34,837 nucleotides of DNA from QPIN01 sp964399475 (GTDB lineage: Bacteria > Pseudomonadota > Gammaproteobacteria > Methylococcales > Methylomonadaceae). Every line of letters begins with the position of its first letter. The first letter of the stretch is position 1. The notes beneath the pieces were generated by a model. It was not told the DNA's origin, did not search any database, and saw nothing but the letters and a program-made list of their open reading frames with translations. Positions 15,160 to 23,886 of the stretch are shown here, one piece after another. The position numbers and the translations under genes are program-made. The DNA lies in assembly GCA_964399475.1 (NCBI GenBank), contig CAYNRB010000007.1:1-34837 (forward strand). Reading direction: 5' to 3'.

Positions 15160-17454
15160 ATGACAATTGATCTAGAAGACGAAATTTTACAAGACTTTTT
15201 AGTTGAAGCAGGAGAAATCATAGAATTGCTTGGCGAACAGCTTGTTGAACTCGAACAATCTCCAGACGATCAAGAGTTGTTAAATGCTATTTTTCGAGGT
15301 TTTCATACGGTCAAAGGGGGGGCAGGATTTTTAGCGCTTGATCCCTTAATTAATGTTTGCCATAAAGCAGAAGATGTTTTTAATGTATTAAGACAAGGTG
15401 ATCGAACGGTTACTGCTGATTTAATGGACGTGATTCTGGAAGTGGTTGATGTTCTAAATCTGATGTTCGACAATATTCGGGTTGGCACCTTTCCAGACGA
15501 AGCGGATGTAAATTTGCTCGATAGATTGCAGGTATTTACTAGTGCAGGTGGAGGATCGCCAGAAAAAGAGACTACTGATCAAAACAATAGTGAAGTAGAG
15601 TCGGAAAAGCTTGTAGAAACCTCGGTTGTTGCAGATGTGGTTGAGCAAGAGTTTGAAACAATGCTTGACGAAGTTTCTGCTAATGACGGTCAGCAGTCAC
15701 AAGCTGAAAATGATGAAATAACAGAAGATGAATTTGATAATTTATTAGATGACTTGCATGGACAAGGAAAGTTTTCTGCTCAAAGTTTGAATGAAGTTGG
15801 TGAACAAGCTAATAAAAGTATAACGACTAAAGAGTTTGAATCAGGAGATATTACAGAATCAGAATTCGATAGCTTATTAGATGAATTACACGGAAAAGGA
15901 AAATTTTCTGCTCCAGATATTCAGAATCCAGAAAAAACAGAATCACCACCTAATTCAGGCGATATAACAGACAATGAATTTGATTCTTTATTGGATAACT
16001 TGCATGGCAAGGGTCAATTTTCTGCAAAAAAACTTCAGCATAGTAGCGAGTCTGAGCCAGCAAATAATACTGCTGAGATAAAAGAAATACAGCCAGTTGT
16101 TTCGAAAGCTGAATTACAGACATCTTCCAAAAAAATTGAAGAACCTGATACTACTATCGTTTCGAAAAAGTCTACTGAAGTTGCTGAACAGCCTGTCAAA
16201 AACATATCTAAACCTAACAAAACCAAAAACAAAGTTTCAAAGCCAGCAACTAGTACTGCTTCAAGTGAAACTACAGTTAGGGTTGATACCTTAGTTCTAG
16301 ACGATATTATGAATATGGTTGGTGAACTTGTGTTGGTCAGAAATCGTTTTCAAACACTTAAAGCAGCAGCAACTGAGACCGATGAGGAAAAAGCCTCGAG
16401 TGAACAATTAGCCAAGGCTGTCGCCAATTTAGATGTGGTCACTGCAGATTTACAGTTGGCGGTTATGAAAACCCGAATGCAACCCATAAAGAAGGTATTT
16501 GGGCGCTTTCCAAGAGTGGTTAGAGATTTGTCAAGAAGCTTGAAAAAAGAAATTAAATTGGATTTAGTAGGAGAAGAGACTGATTTGGATAAAAATCTGG
16601 TTGAAGCACTTGCTGATCCTTTGGTGCATTTGGTAAGAAATGCAGTTGATCATGGTATTGAATTACCCGAGGAGCGCGTTGCCAAGGGTAAACCTAGAGT
16701 GGGTCAGGTGGTTTTAACCGCTTCTCAAGAAGGCGATCATATTCAGCTAACTATAAAGGATGATGGAAAAGGAATGAATGCCAATACATTAAGACGTGCG
16801 GTTGTTGATAAAGGATTAATGGATGAGGAATCAGCAGCAAGACTTGATGATAAAGAATGTTACAACCTGATTTTTATGGCGGGGTTTTCTACTAAAACAG
16901 AAATTTCTGAGGTGTCTGGACGTGGGGTAGGTATGGATGTTGTGAAAACCCGTATCAATCAGATGAATGGAGTTGTTGAAGTTGATTCTGTTGAAGGTGA
17001 GGGAAGTACCATTATTATAAAAGTGCCTTTAACGCTTGCCATTATGCCTACGCTTATGGTGATTTTGGGTGGACAAGCATTTGCTTTACCTTTAGCTAGT
17101 GTGCTTGAGATTTTGGATCTAGATTTAAGATTAACTAATGTTGTTGATGGCCAGTTAGTTATCATGGTTAGGGAAAAAGCCTTACCTGTTTTTTTTCTTA
17201 GTGAATGGTTAGTCAATGATCCTGACTACACGGTAAATAAAAAAACCACAGGTCATGTCGTTGTTGTCAATGCGGGAGGAAGATCCATAGGCTTTGTGGT
17301 GGATCAATTGATAGGTCAGGAGGAAGTGGTGATTAAACCATTAGGTGCCAAATTACAAGGGCTGGATGGTTTGTCAGGTGCGACAATAACTGGAGATGGG
17401 AAAATTGCATTGATATTAGACGTACCTGGATTAATGACAAAGTATGCTCAATAG
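15160..17454 (+). CDS. cheA: Chemotaxis histidine kinase CheA
   Basis: Receptor-coupled kinase that phosphorylates CheY and CheB. The 764 residues run: Hpt/P1 domain with phospho-acceptor H49 (FRGFHTVKGGAGFLAL), a long acidic linker, dimerisation domain (VRVDTLVLDDIMNMVGELVLVRNR..), HATPase domain (N box LVRNAVDHG, G1 DDGKGMN, G2 GRGVGMDVV), and a CheW-like P5 domain at the C-terminus (PTLMVILGGQAFALPLASVL..). The linker holds three copies of an acidic peptide, (I)TxxEFDxLLDxLHGxG(K/Q)FSA, at about residues 186-207, 229-252 and 267-290, in the region where other CheA proteins have a P2 domain. It closes the cheY-cheZ-cheA unit. cheB follows after 423 bp with a palindromic element. Confidence 0.96.
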   Translation: MTIDLEDEILQDFLVEAGEIIELLGEQLVELEQSPDDQELLNAIFRGFHTVKGGAGFLALDPLINVCHKAEDVFNVLRQGDRTVTADLMDVILEVVDVLNLMFDNIRVGTFPDEADVNLLDRLQVFTSAGGGSPEKETTDQNNSEVESEKLVETSVVADVVEQEFETMLDEVSANDGQQSQAENDEITEDEFDNLLDDLHGQGKFSAQSLNEVGEQANKSITTKEFESGDITESEFDSLLDELHGKGKFSAPDIQNPEKTESPPNSGDITDNEFDSLLDNLHGKGQFSAKKLQHSSESEPANNTAEIKEIQPVVSKAELQTSSKKIEEPDTTIVSKKSTEVAEQPVKNISKPNKTKNKVSKPATSTASSETTVRVDTLVLDDIMNMVGELVLVRNRFQTLKAAATETDEEKASSEQLAKAVANLDVVTADLQLAVMKTRMQPIKKVFGRFPRVVRDLSRSLKKEIKLDLVGEETDLDKNLVEALADPLVHLVRNAVDHGIELPEERVAKGKPRVGQVVLTASQEGDHIQLTIKDDGKGMNANTLRRAVVDKGLMDEESAARLDDKECYNLIFMAGFSTKTEISEVSGRGVGMDVVKTRINQMNGVVEVDSVEGEGSTIIIKVPLTLAIMPTLMVILGGQAFALPLASVLEILDLDLRLTNVVDGQLVIMVREKALPVFFLSEWLVNDPDYTVNKKTTGHVVVVNAGGRSIGFVVDQLIGQEEVVIKPLGAKLQGLDGLSGATITGDGKIALILDVPGLMTKYAQ

Positions 17455-17678
17455 TTATAAATATTTTAATTGTTTCTTCATTTCGCAGTAGCAAGTTTTG
17501 TATGGGGTTATACGTAAAAATGCAGGGCGTGAAAACAAAAAAAGAGCTTGGCTTTTTATGAGGTATTGAAAATTATTCTAGCTTATAAAGGAAGATAAAT
17601 AGAAGATTAACACGATACTGTTCAACTTATTAAATCCTCATTTCTAAATTCAACTTTTCTGCCTCCTACAAAAATCAC

Positions 17679-17841
17679 TTAGGAACGTGAATGGAATAAG
17701 TTCGGTAACTGGCGCAGGGTTTTTGTTAGTCTTCAAGGCGTGGAAACAGGCGCATGGCAAGCTACGCAACTGTTGCCACAACACAGAAGACGGACAAAAA
17801 GACAAGCCAGTTGTCGAAGTTATTTATTGCCAGTTGCCTTA
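17679..17841 (-). repeat. ~165-bp palindromic element (GCAACTGGCAATAAATAAC variant), minus orientation
   Basis: Ends cttaggaacgtgaatggaataa / ttatttattgccagttgcctta. B mark (ggcgcagggtttttgttagtc) left, A mark (gacggacaaaaagacaagcc) right, core ggcgcatggc-aa-gctacgcaac with two core substitutions. It occupies the cheA-cheB gap. The rest of that gap (17455-17678) shows no recognisable feature. Confidence 0.85.
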
Positions 17842-17877
17842 CTATAAATTTATCAACCAGAACTATGTGAAGTCAAG

Positions 17878-18966
17878 ATGTCTATAAGGGTACTCATTGT
17901 TGATGATTCTAAATTTATTTGTAAAAGAATTCAGGAGATTCTAGAAGAAGAATCTGATTTTGATGTTGTTGGTGTGGCTAATGATGGAAAACAAGCCCTG
18001 GTTTTGGCAGCGCAGCTAGAGCCTGATATTATTACCATGGATATCGAAATGCCTGTTATGGATGGTATTTCAGCCGTAAAAGAGATTATGGCGGATTGTC
18101 CTACTGCAATTTTGATGTTTTCCGCTGCAACAGATAGCGGAACAAAAGCAACTTTTGAAGCCTTACATGCTGGAGCGATTGATTTTCATCTTAAAAATTT
18201 ACATGTGGCTGATGGTAATAGAGAGCTGTCCAAGCAACAATTAAGGCAAAAAATTCGTATTGTTGCCATGCAGGCAAAAACAGTTCGGTTGAAAGTTCCG
18301 CACAATACATTAAATACAAGGAAAATAGATACAATAAAGATGCTGGAAAAAGTTAAAAGAACGGCTAGCCCCTCTTTTTTGAATAGTTCCAGTAATAAAA
18401 ATATTGAGCTGTTAATTATTGTAGCTTCTACTGGAGGGCCTGTTGCCATACAAAAAATATTGACCCACCTTTCTCCCCAATGTTCGTTTCCCATATTAAT
18501 TGTTCAGCATATGCCACATAATTTTACTAAAAGTTTTGCTGAAAGATTGGATCAGATGAACGAAGTATCGGTAAAAGAAGCGGCTCAGGGTGATTTGCTT
18601 AAGCCAGGGCTTGTTTTAATAGGGCCAGGCGGTATGCAAATGGAAGTTGAAGGCAGAGTCGGTAGGCACTCAATTTCGATCAGGGAAAAGCAAGAGGGAG
18701 AAATTTATAGTCCCTGTGCAGATATAACCTTGACCTCAATATCGAAACATTATACTTCCAATGTTCTTGTGGTTGTTTTAACCGGTATGGGTTCTGATGG
18801 AAAAGAAGGGGTAAGAAAGTTAAAACAAAAAGGAGCACATATCTGGGTTCAGGATGAAGCGAGCTGTACTATTTATGGAATGCCCAAAGCAATTGTGGAT
18901 GCAAAGCTTGCTGATAAGATATACAGCCTTGATGAAATAGCAAATGAATTTATGAAATTAAATTAG
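17878..18966 (+). CDS. cheB: Chemotaxis methylesterase CheB
   Basis: Receptor-glutamate methylesterase/deamidase that resets chemoreceptor methylation. The 362 residues consist of a receiver domain (phospho-acceptor D55 in TMDIEMPVMDG, S82 at the switch position, K106), a linker, and a C-terminal esterase domain with the catalytic triad S184 (VASTGGP), H211 (VQHMP) and D307 (GMGSDGKEG). K106 is followed by Asn instead of the usual Pro. The partner methyltransferase CheR is not in this window. A palindromic element ends 36 bp upstream of the ATG, so cheB is likely to have its own transcript start or depend on read-through from cheA. Confidence 0.95.
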   Translation: MSIRVLIVDDSKFICKRIQEILEEESDFDVVGVANDGKQALVLAAQLEPDIITMDIEMPVMDGISAVKEIMADCPTAILMFSAATDSGTKATFEALHAGAIDFHLKNLHVADGNRELSKQQLRQKIRIVAMQAKTVRLKVPHNTLNTRKIDTIKMLEKVKRTASPSFLNSSSNKNIELLIIVASTGGPVAIQKILTHLSPQCSFPILIVQHMPHNFTKSFAERLDQMNEVSVKEAAQGDLLKPGLVLIGPGGMQMEVEGRVGRHSISIREKQEGEIYSPCADITLTSISKHYTSNVLVVVLTGMGSDGKEGVRKLKQKGAHIWVQDEASCTIYGMPKAIVDAKLADKIYSLDEIANEFMKLN

Positions 18967-19044
18967 GAGTTTGTTCTTCGAATGTATAAGTTGCAGAATT
19001 CCACAAAAAGTACGGCACTAGTTTAATAATATTTTGATGAGGGT

Positions 19045-19079
19045 TGTAGAGCGGACTTTAGTCCGCTTGTCATTCTACA
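19045..19079. repeat. REP-like hairpin GCGGACTTTAGTCCGC
   Basis: GCGGACT-TT-AGTCCGC at 19051-19066 lies inside outer TGTAGA/TCTACA arms. A close copy with one mismatch occurs at 23891-23909, after cheW. Both are 3' of a chemotaxis gene. Confidence 0.7.
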
Positions 19080-19163
19080 TTAATTCTATTGAGAGACTGA
19101 AATCTGCTTATAGGGTTTTTGTCTCATAAAATCAATAGCTTGTACTATAATCTATAATCCATA

Positions 19164-19387
19164 AGCCTAATACAACTTACTTAAGGAATAATAACCTAAT
19201 AAACAATATCTTAACAATGTAGGTTGGGTTAGAATTTTTAGCGCAGAAAAAAACGTAACCCAACAACAGATTGATTAATGGGGTGATGTTGGGTTACGTT
19301 ATTGTGTTTCGCTTGATAAGCTAATCCAACCTGCATTCTAAGCCATTGTTTGTTAATACCTTAATCGTTAAGTAAGCAGTATTAGAG
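19164..19387. repeat. ACTGCTTACTTAAGG-type palindrome split by an insertion
   Basis: Left arm cctaatacaacttacttaag (19165-19184, similarity continuing to 19206) is complementary to the right arm at 19344-19387 (..cgttaagtaagcagtattag). The loop holds an AGGTTGGGTTAG repeat. An uninterrupted palindrome of the same family is at 25355-25404, and a left arm of it reappears at 34782-34801. Confidence 0.7.
19220..19335. repeat. AGGTTGGGTTAG/CGTAACCCAACA inverted repeat
   Basis: gtaggttgggttag.. and aacgtaacccaaca on the left face tgttgggttacgtt and ctaatccaacctgc on the right. Single-arm relatives lie at 22816-22864 and 29201-29249. This type of repeat is common between genes in many bacteria. Confidence 0.75.
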
Positions 19388-19498
19388 CCTGACCTGATTG
19401 ATTTATCAAGGTTTAATGAGACACAAAGAAGTTTGTAGGGTCATTCTCCATAGGATTCTATTTTCTATGAAATACTTAATTTATTGAGGTGAAAACAT

Positions 19499-20245
19499 AT
19501 GGATTTTTTGAGTATTCTCGGTATTGTATTAGGTTTTTCTGCAATTATTAGCGGAAATTTTATTGGAGGTGGAAGTTTATCAGCTTTAGCCAATTTACCT
19601 GCATTTGTCATTGTATTTGGAGGAACATTAGGCGCAACTCTTTTACATTTTCCTCCTAGAGTTATATTTCATAGTATTAAAATTAGCTTATTAATTTTTA
19701 GACCGAGGAAAGTTGAGTTAAAAAGCCAGATAACAAAAGTTGTGAGCTGGAGTACTTTGGCTAGAAAAGAAGGTTTATTAGGTTTAGAGGTGATTGTAGA
19801 AAAAGAAGAGGATCCCTTTGCTAGAAAGGGTTTGCAATTATTAGTCGATGGTAACGAGCCAGAAGTTATAAGAGATTGTCTGAATGTGGATCTTGACACG
19901 ATAGAACATAGAGAAATGCAAGCAGCCAAAGTTTATGAGGCAATGGGAGGCTATTCACCTACTATTGGTATTTTAGGTTCAGTAGTTGGTTTGATACAGA
20001 TAATGCAAAACCTGTCAGATCCAGAGTTATTAAGCGCAGGTATTGCTACTTCTTTTGTTGCAACTGTCTATGGTGTTGGCTTTGCCAATTTATTATTTAT
20101 TCCTATTGCAAATAAATTAAAGTTTCACGGGTATGCCTTACTACAGTCTAAGGAGATGATGATGGTGGGAATTACTGCCATTGCCGAGGGCGAGAATCCC
20201 AGGAATATTGAGTTGAAATTGTCGGGTTTTATACAGGAAACATAA
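19499..20245 (+). CDS. motC: Flagellar motor stator protein MotC (MotA/PomA family)
   Basis: Ion-channel stator subunit of the flagellar motor. The 248 residues contain four predicted membrane segments: two near the N-terminus (residues ~5-25 and ~33-50) and two around residues 148-200 (YSPTIGILGSVVGLIQIM.. and ..TSFVATVYGVGFANLLFIPIANKL). They flank a cytoplasmic domain with charged residues that contact the rotor. Length and the FPPRVIFHS / ARKEGLLGLE segments match MotC of Pseudomonas. TGAGGTGA lies about 6-13 nt before the ATG. It forms a pair with motD 88 bp downstream. Whether the ion is H+ or Na+ cannot be decided by eye. Confidence 0.93.
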   Translation: MDFLSILGIVLGFSAIISGNFIGGGSLSALANLPAFVIVFGGTLGATLLHFPPRVIFHSIKISLLIFRPRKVELKSQITKVVSWSTLARKEGLLGLEVIVEKEEDPFARKGLQLLVDGNEPEVIRDCLNVDLDTIEHREMQAAKVYEAMGGYSPTIGILGSVVGLIQIMQNLSDPELLSAGIATSFVATVYGVGFANLLFIPIANKLKFHGYALLQSKEMMMVGITAIAEGENPRNIELKLSGFIQET

Positions 20246-20333
20246 CATTGTCTAGAATGCTAATTATTTGTTTAACATGGATTAGGTGTCTGGCGCATCA
20301 AAATTCGGGCGACTCTTACAAAAGGTCAAATTA

Positions 20334-21164
20334 ATGGCTAGATCACGGCGTAGAAACTATTTTGAGGAAGATAACAGTCAGGAACGCTGGTTAATTTCAT
20401 ATGCTGATTTTATAACGTTGCTATTTGCTTTTTTTGTGGTTATGTATTCAATTTCTTCGGTTAATGACAAAAAATATGAAAGTTTGTCGGAAGCATTAGA
20501 TGAAGCTTTTTCCCAGAAAAAAGCGGTACAAAAGGTTATCAAGCCGATAGAAGTGGGGAAACAATTGACCACAATTAAACCGATAGTTTTAGATAACCCG
20601 GTTACTGAAGAGAGAGATAAACATAGAGAGTTAAGTGCAGAGATTTTAAAAGAAAGGCGACTACTACAACTGGTTTCAGAACAATTTGAAGATATATTGC
20701 AGCCTTATATAGAAAATGACCTGGTTGAAGTGAAAAGAAAAGATTTCTGGATAGAACTGGAAATGAATAGTCAGTTGTTGTTTTCAAGTGGAGAAGCTGA
20801 ATTATCTGTTAAAGCCATACCTGTTCTTAATAAAGTTTCAGAACTGGTTAAGACTTTGCCTAATGTTATTAATATTGAAGGTTATACGGATAATGTACCT
20901 ATTGACACCGTAGAATTTCCATCAAATTGGGACTTATCCTCTGCTAGAGCCACGAGTGTAGTGAGGGAATTTGTGAAAAATGGTGTCTCTCCCCAAAGAT
21001 TATCCGCCGTTGGCTATGGAGAATTTCATCCTGTTGCCGATAACATTAACGAAGAAGGTCGTCTTAAAAATCGTCGGGTTGTTTTAGTTTTAATGTCTGA
21101 AGTTTTTTCACGTTATGGAATAACCGATGAAGAAAGAGCTAAATTATTGAATTTAAGTAGATAA
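20334..21164 (+). CDS. motD: Flagellar motor stator protein MotD (MotB family)
   Basis: Peptidoglycan-anchored stator subunit. The 276-residue protein has a basic N-terminus (MARSRRRNYFEED), one membrane segment YADFITLLFAFFVVMYSIS carrying the essential ion-binding D25, a plug/linker region, and a C-terminal OmpA-like peptidoglycan-binding domain (IEGYTDNVPI.. and ..LSSARATSVVREFV.. GYGEFHPVADN..). ATG 20334 is chosen over GTG 20286: it matches the MotD family start (MARRR..) and has AAGG about 8 nt upstream. It lies between motC and the ParA-type gene in the same direction, so probably one transcript. Confidence 0.93.
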   Translation: MARSRRRNYFEEDNSQERWLISYADFITLLFAFFVVMYSISSVNDKKYESLSEALDEAFSQKKAVQKVIKPIEVGKQLTTIKPIVLDNPVTEERDKHRELSAEILKERRLLQLVSEQFEDILQPYIENDLVEVKRKDFWIELEMNSQLLFSSGEAELSVKAIPVLNKVSELVKTLPNVINIEGYTDNVPIDTVEFPSNWDLSSARATSVVREFVKNGVSPQRLSAVGYGEFHPVADNINEEGRLKNRRVVLVLMSEVFSRYGITDEERAKLLNLSR

Positions 21165-21202
21165 AAGTGAGTTTAAAAGTAAAATCTTTAAAGTAGGTAA
21201 TT

Positions 21203-22012
21203 ATGAAGATATGGGCCGTTTCAAATCAAAAAGGAGGGGTAGGTAAAACAACAACCGTTGTTTCTCTCGGTGGTTTATTATCGACTTGGGGATTTAGAAC
21301 CTTATTGGTAGATCTTGATCCTCACGGATCTTTGACCAGCTATTTTAAAATGAATCCCGATGATATTGAATACAGTGTTTACAATTTGTTTCATGACACA
21401 GGTCAGAAAAAGAAAAATATAAGCGCTGAGCAATATATTGTTAAAACTGAATATGAAGGTTTGGATGTTTTACCAGCATCGACTGCAATAGCAACACTAG
21501 ATAGACAAGTCGCCTCTCTAGGTGGTATGGGGCTGGTTTTAAAACACGCCTTAGATAAGGTGTCTGATCAATATGATTATGTGATTATTGATAGTCCACC
21601 CATGTTGGGAATTCTTATGATTAATGCGCTGGCCGCTTGTAATCACATTATCATTCCTTCATTATCAGAGCATTTGGCTTTAAAGGGACTAGAAAGAATG
21701 ATTCGTACTTTAGAAATGGTATTCAAGTCCAGAAAACAAATGTTGCACTATACTATTGTCCCAACGATGTTTGATAAGCGTACCAAAGCAGCTCGTGATA
21801 GTTTGATCGTGTTAAGGCAGAGTTACCCAGAACGTGTCTGGAATTCAGTTATTCCAATAGACACAAAAGTAAGAGATGCTAGTCTTCAAGGTGTACCTGC
21901 ACCGATTTTTGAGCCGAATTCTAAAGCAGTGATTGCTTATTCTGATCTGTTGGAATTATTATTGCGAGAAAAAGCGTCGAAGGAAAAGGAAGTGGCAGTG
22001 GCAGTGGTTTAA
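21203..22012 (+). CDS. parC: ParA-family ATPase of the chemotaxis cluster (ParC-like)
   Basis: ParA/Soj-type ATPase of 269 residues. The deviant Walker A QKGGVGKTTTV is at residues 9-19, followed by LLVDLDPHGSLTSYF and the Walker B-like YVIIDSPPMLG. Position between motD and a CheW-like gene is that of ParC in Vibrio and of the equivalent Pseudomonas gene, where it brings chemotaxis arrays to the pole and ensures their inheritance. It overlaps the next gene by one base (TAATG), indicating translational coupling and joint function. It is not a chromosome-partitioning ParA, because no ParB or parS-like neighbour is present. Confidence 0.88.
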   Translation: MKIWAVSNQKGGVGKTTTVVSLGGLLSTWGFRTLLVDLDPHGSLTSYFKMNPDDIEYSVYNLFHDTGQKKKNISAEQYIVKTEYEGLDVLPASTAIATLDRQVASLGGMGLVLKHALDKVSDQYDYVIIDSPPMLGILMINALAACNHIIIPSLSEHLALKGLERMIRTLEMVFKSRKQMLHYTIVPTMFDKRTKAARDSLIVLRQSYPERVWNSVIPIDTKVRDASLQGVPAPIFEPNSKAVIAYSDLLELLLREKASKEKEVAVAVV

Positions 22013-22716
22013 TGCATTTAAAAAACAAACTGAAACAAGTTGACCATCAAGAAATAGCTTTAGATAACTATCTAAGTACTTTACTGGATAAAATTCCAGA
22101 TAATGATTTTCTGGATATAACTGAAGATCATAGTATAAGCAAAACGCTAGAATCAGAAATAGCAGCCAAACATGTCCGAAGTGTTGCTGTTAAGTCTAAA
22201 AAGAATATTATTCGTAGTGGACAGGCTGATCCGAAAACGACGAAAACTGTTAATCCATTATCCGTTATGCCTTACTGGACTCAGCATGAATTTCAGGCTT
22301 TGTTTTTTAAGGTGGATAAATTAATAATGGCAGCTCCCCTGATAGAGCTATTAAGAGCGATAAAAATAGAAACAACACCCACAAAAATTCCTGAACAACC
22401 TTCCTGGTTTTTAGGTTTGCTAGATGAAAAAGATCATAGAATCGGGGTATTAGATACAGGACAGCTTATTTTTGGTAAAACCATCGGTCAACAAAGAGAC
22501 TTGGAAAAGCAACCGTTCAAAAGTATTTTAATAACGTTGGATGGCAAGTGGGGTTTAGCATGTGATGAAATACTATCTATTGGTAAACTTAAGCCTGACA
22601 AAGTACGTTGGCGTACTTTGCGACGAAAAAGACCTTGGTTAATAGGCACAGTAATTGAAGAATTAACAGCAGTTATAGATGTTAATCAGTTGGTTCCCCG
22701 TCGTCGGAATGGGTAG
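22012..22716 (+). CDS. parP: CheW-domain protein, ParP-like array-localisation partner
   Basis: A 234-residue protein with a variable, polar N-terminal ~90 residues (EIALDNYLSTLLDKIPD..) and a C-terminal CheW-like domain (FQALFFKVDKLIMAAPLIELLRAI.., ..WFLGLLDEKDHRIGVLDTG.., ..GLACDEILSIGKL..). This layout and the coupling to a ParA-type ATPase match ParP, which links ParC to CheA in polar arrays. A canonical cheW follows downstream, so this copy is unlikely to be the main coupling protein. The ATG shares its A with the parC stop. Confidence 0.82.
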   Translation: MHLKNKLKQVDHQEIALDNYLSTLLDKIPDNDFLDITEDHSISKTLESEIAAKHVRSVAVKSKKNIIRSGQADPKTTKTVNPLSVMPYWTQHEFQALFFKVDKLIMAAPLIELLRAIKIETTPTKIPEQPSWFLGLLDEKDHRIGVLDTGQLIFGKTIGQQRDLEKQPFKSILITLDGKWGLACDEILSIGKLKPDKVRWRTLRRKRPWLIGTVIEELTAVIDVNQLVPRRRNG

Positions 22717-22815
22717 GAAAGGGCTGATACAATCTAAATTCAGAACACTTGATTCCCTATAATAAAATCAATATTTTGTAGACAAATACAAGAAAATATG
22801 ATGAGACTAAAAGGG

Positions 22816-22864
22816 GTGGCTAGGTTAGATTTTTGAGCGTAGCGAGAAAACGTAACCCAGCATT
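22816..22864. repeat. AGGTTAG/CGTAACCCAGCA repeat, short copy
   Basis: ggctaggttag..gagcgtagcgag..cgtaacccagca is the compact relative of the inverted repeat at 19220-19335. Confidence 0.65.
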
Positions 22865-22899
22865 CATGGCATGATGAGTGATTGTTATCGTTTACAACA

Positions 22900-23067
22900 C
22901 TTAGGAGCGAGGATTAAATAATATCCGAATTTTGACTTGTATTTTTGTCCGTCATCTGTGTTGTAGAAACAGTTACGTAGCCTGCTATGCGCCTGTTTCT
23001 AAAACACAGATGACAAACAAAAATTCTGCGCCAAACTTTCGGATATTATTAAATCCTCACTCCTTAG
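22900..23067 (+). repeat. ~165-bp palindromic element (GAGCGAGGATTAAATAA subfamily), plus orientation
   Basis: Ends cttaggagcgaggattaa / aatcctcactccttag. A mark (acttgtatttttgtccgtc) left, core gttacgtagc-ct-gctatgcgcc, B mark (gacaaacaaaaattctgcgc) right. Almost identical to the inverted copy at 10419-10586, which suggests recent spread of this subfamily. Confidence 0.9.
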
Positions 23068-23369
23068 TCTCAGCCCTTTTTAGGTGTCAAATTAATTTCT
23101 GTAAGTTCAGGTTGTCTGAAATTACAACTTTTTCTAAAGAATCTCCAATTATATAATGCAATAAAGTCAATGCAGATGTTATTAGATATTCAGTCCTAAT
23201 TACATATACTTGTTATCAGAACAGTTCGATTTAAGGGATTTTTCCATCATATTTTAATGATTCCAGATTCATTGTCATAATCCACAGCAATATTGATTCA
23301 GAAAATACAATTTATCTGGTTTTTCAACTAGAATTAATTTATTGATTTTATAAAAACAGGTGAATAGAA

Positions 23370-23843
23370 ATGAGTGAAGAAAAAGAACAAAAGGATCCAA
23401 TTATGCAATGGGTTACTTTTCGTTTGGGTGATGAGAAATATGGCATCAATGTCATGCAAGTTCAGGAAGTGTTGAGAATTACTGAAATAGCTCCAGTACC
23501 AGGCGCTCCCTCATATGTTTTAGGGATTATAAACTTACGTGGAAACGTAGTGACAGTTATTGATACACGAAATCGTTTTGGACTGATGTCAAAAGAAACT
23601 GATGAAGCTTCACGAGTGGTTATTATTGAAACAGAAAATCATATAATAGGTATTTTAGTCGATAGTGTAGCGGAGGTTGTTGAATTAAGAGCGTCTGAAA
23701 TCGAAACCACACCCAATGTGGGCAATGATGAAACCTCAAAATATATTCAAGGCGTAACCAGTAGGAATAATTCACTGTTGATTCTGGTTGATTTGAATAA
23801 ATTTTTAAGTGATGAAGAAAAAGAAGAAATGGATTTGTCTTAG
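23370..23843 (+). CDS. cheW: Chemotaxis coupling protein CheW
   Basis: Adaptor that links chemoreceptors to CheA. The 157 residues form one CheW domain: WVTFRLGDEKYGINVMQVQEVLR.., APVPGAPSYVLGIINLRGNVVTVIDTRNRFGL.., and ..GILVDSVAEVVELRASEIE... It has a short charged N-terminal extension. AGGTGA lies about 7 nt before the ATG. Upstream is 653 bp without genes; downstream, a DUF2802 gene follows after 204 bp, as in Pseudomonas-type clusters. Confidence 0.95.
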   Translation: MSEEKEQKDPIMQWVTFRLGDEKYGINVMQVQEVLRITEIAPVPGAPSYVLGIINLRGNVVTVIDTRNRFGLMSKETDEASRVVIIETENHIIGILVDSVAEVVELRASEIETTPNVGNDETSKYIQGVTSRNNSLLILVDLNKFLSDEEKEEMDLS

Positions 23844-23886
23844 TATATACTGCGTGTTGACAAGGATGTGGGTTGCAAACTAATAG

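Larger units (their letters stand above)
18967..19498. other. Gene-free stretch between cheB and motC
   Basis: Filled by three palindromes: a GCGGACT-type hairpin (19045-19079), and an AGGTTGGGTTAG-type repeat nested inside the arms of an ACTGCTTACTTAAGG-type palindrome (19164-19387). The last 110 bp before motC show no clear promoter. Confidence 0.6.
22717..23369. other. Gene-free stretch between parP and cheW
   Basis: Contains a single-arm AGGTTAG repeat (22816-22864) and a full palindromic element (22900-23067). In the remaining ~300 bp before cheW I see no recognisable promoter or gene. Confidence 0.5.

Noticed and set aside
17687..17887. 66-codon plus-strand frame between cheA and cheB
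   Set aside because: It is read mostly through a palindromic element and runs into the cheB start; no coding signature.
20286..20333. Upstream GTG for motD
   Set aside because: The ATG at 20334 has a ribosome site and gives the typical MotD N-terminus.
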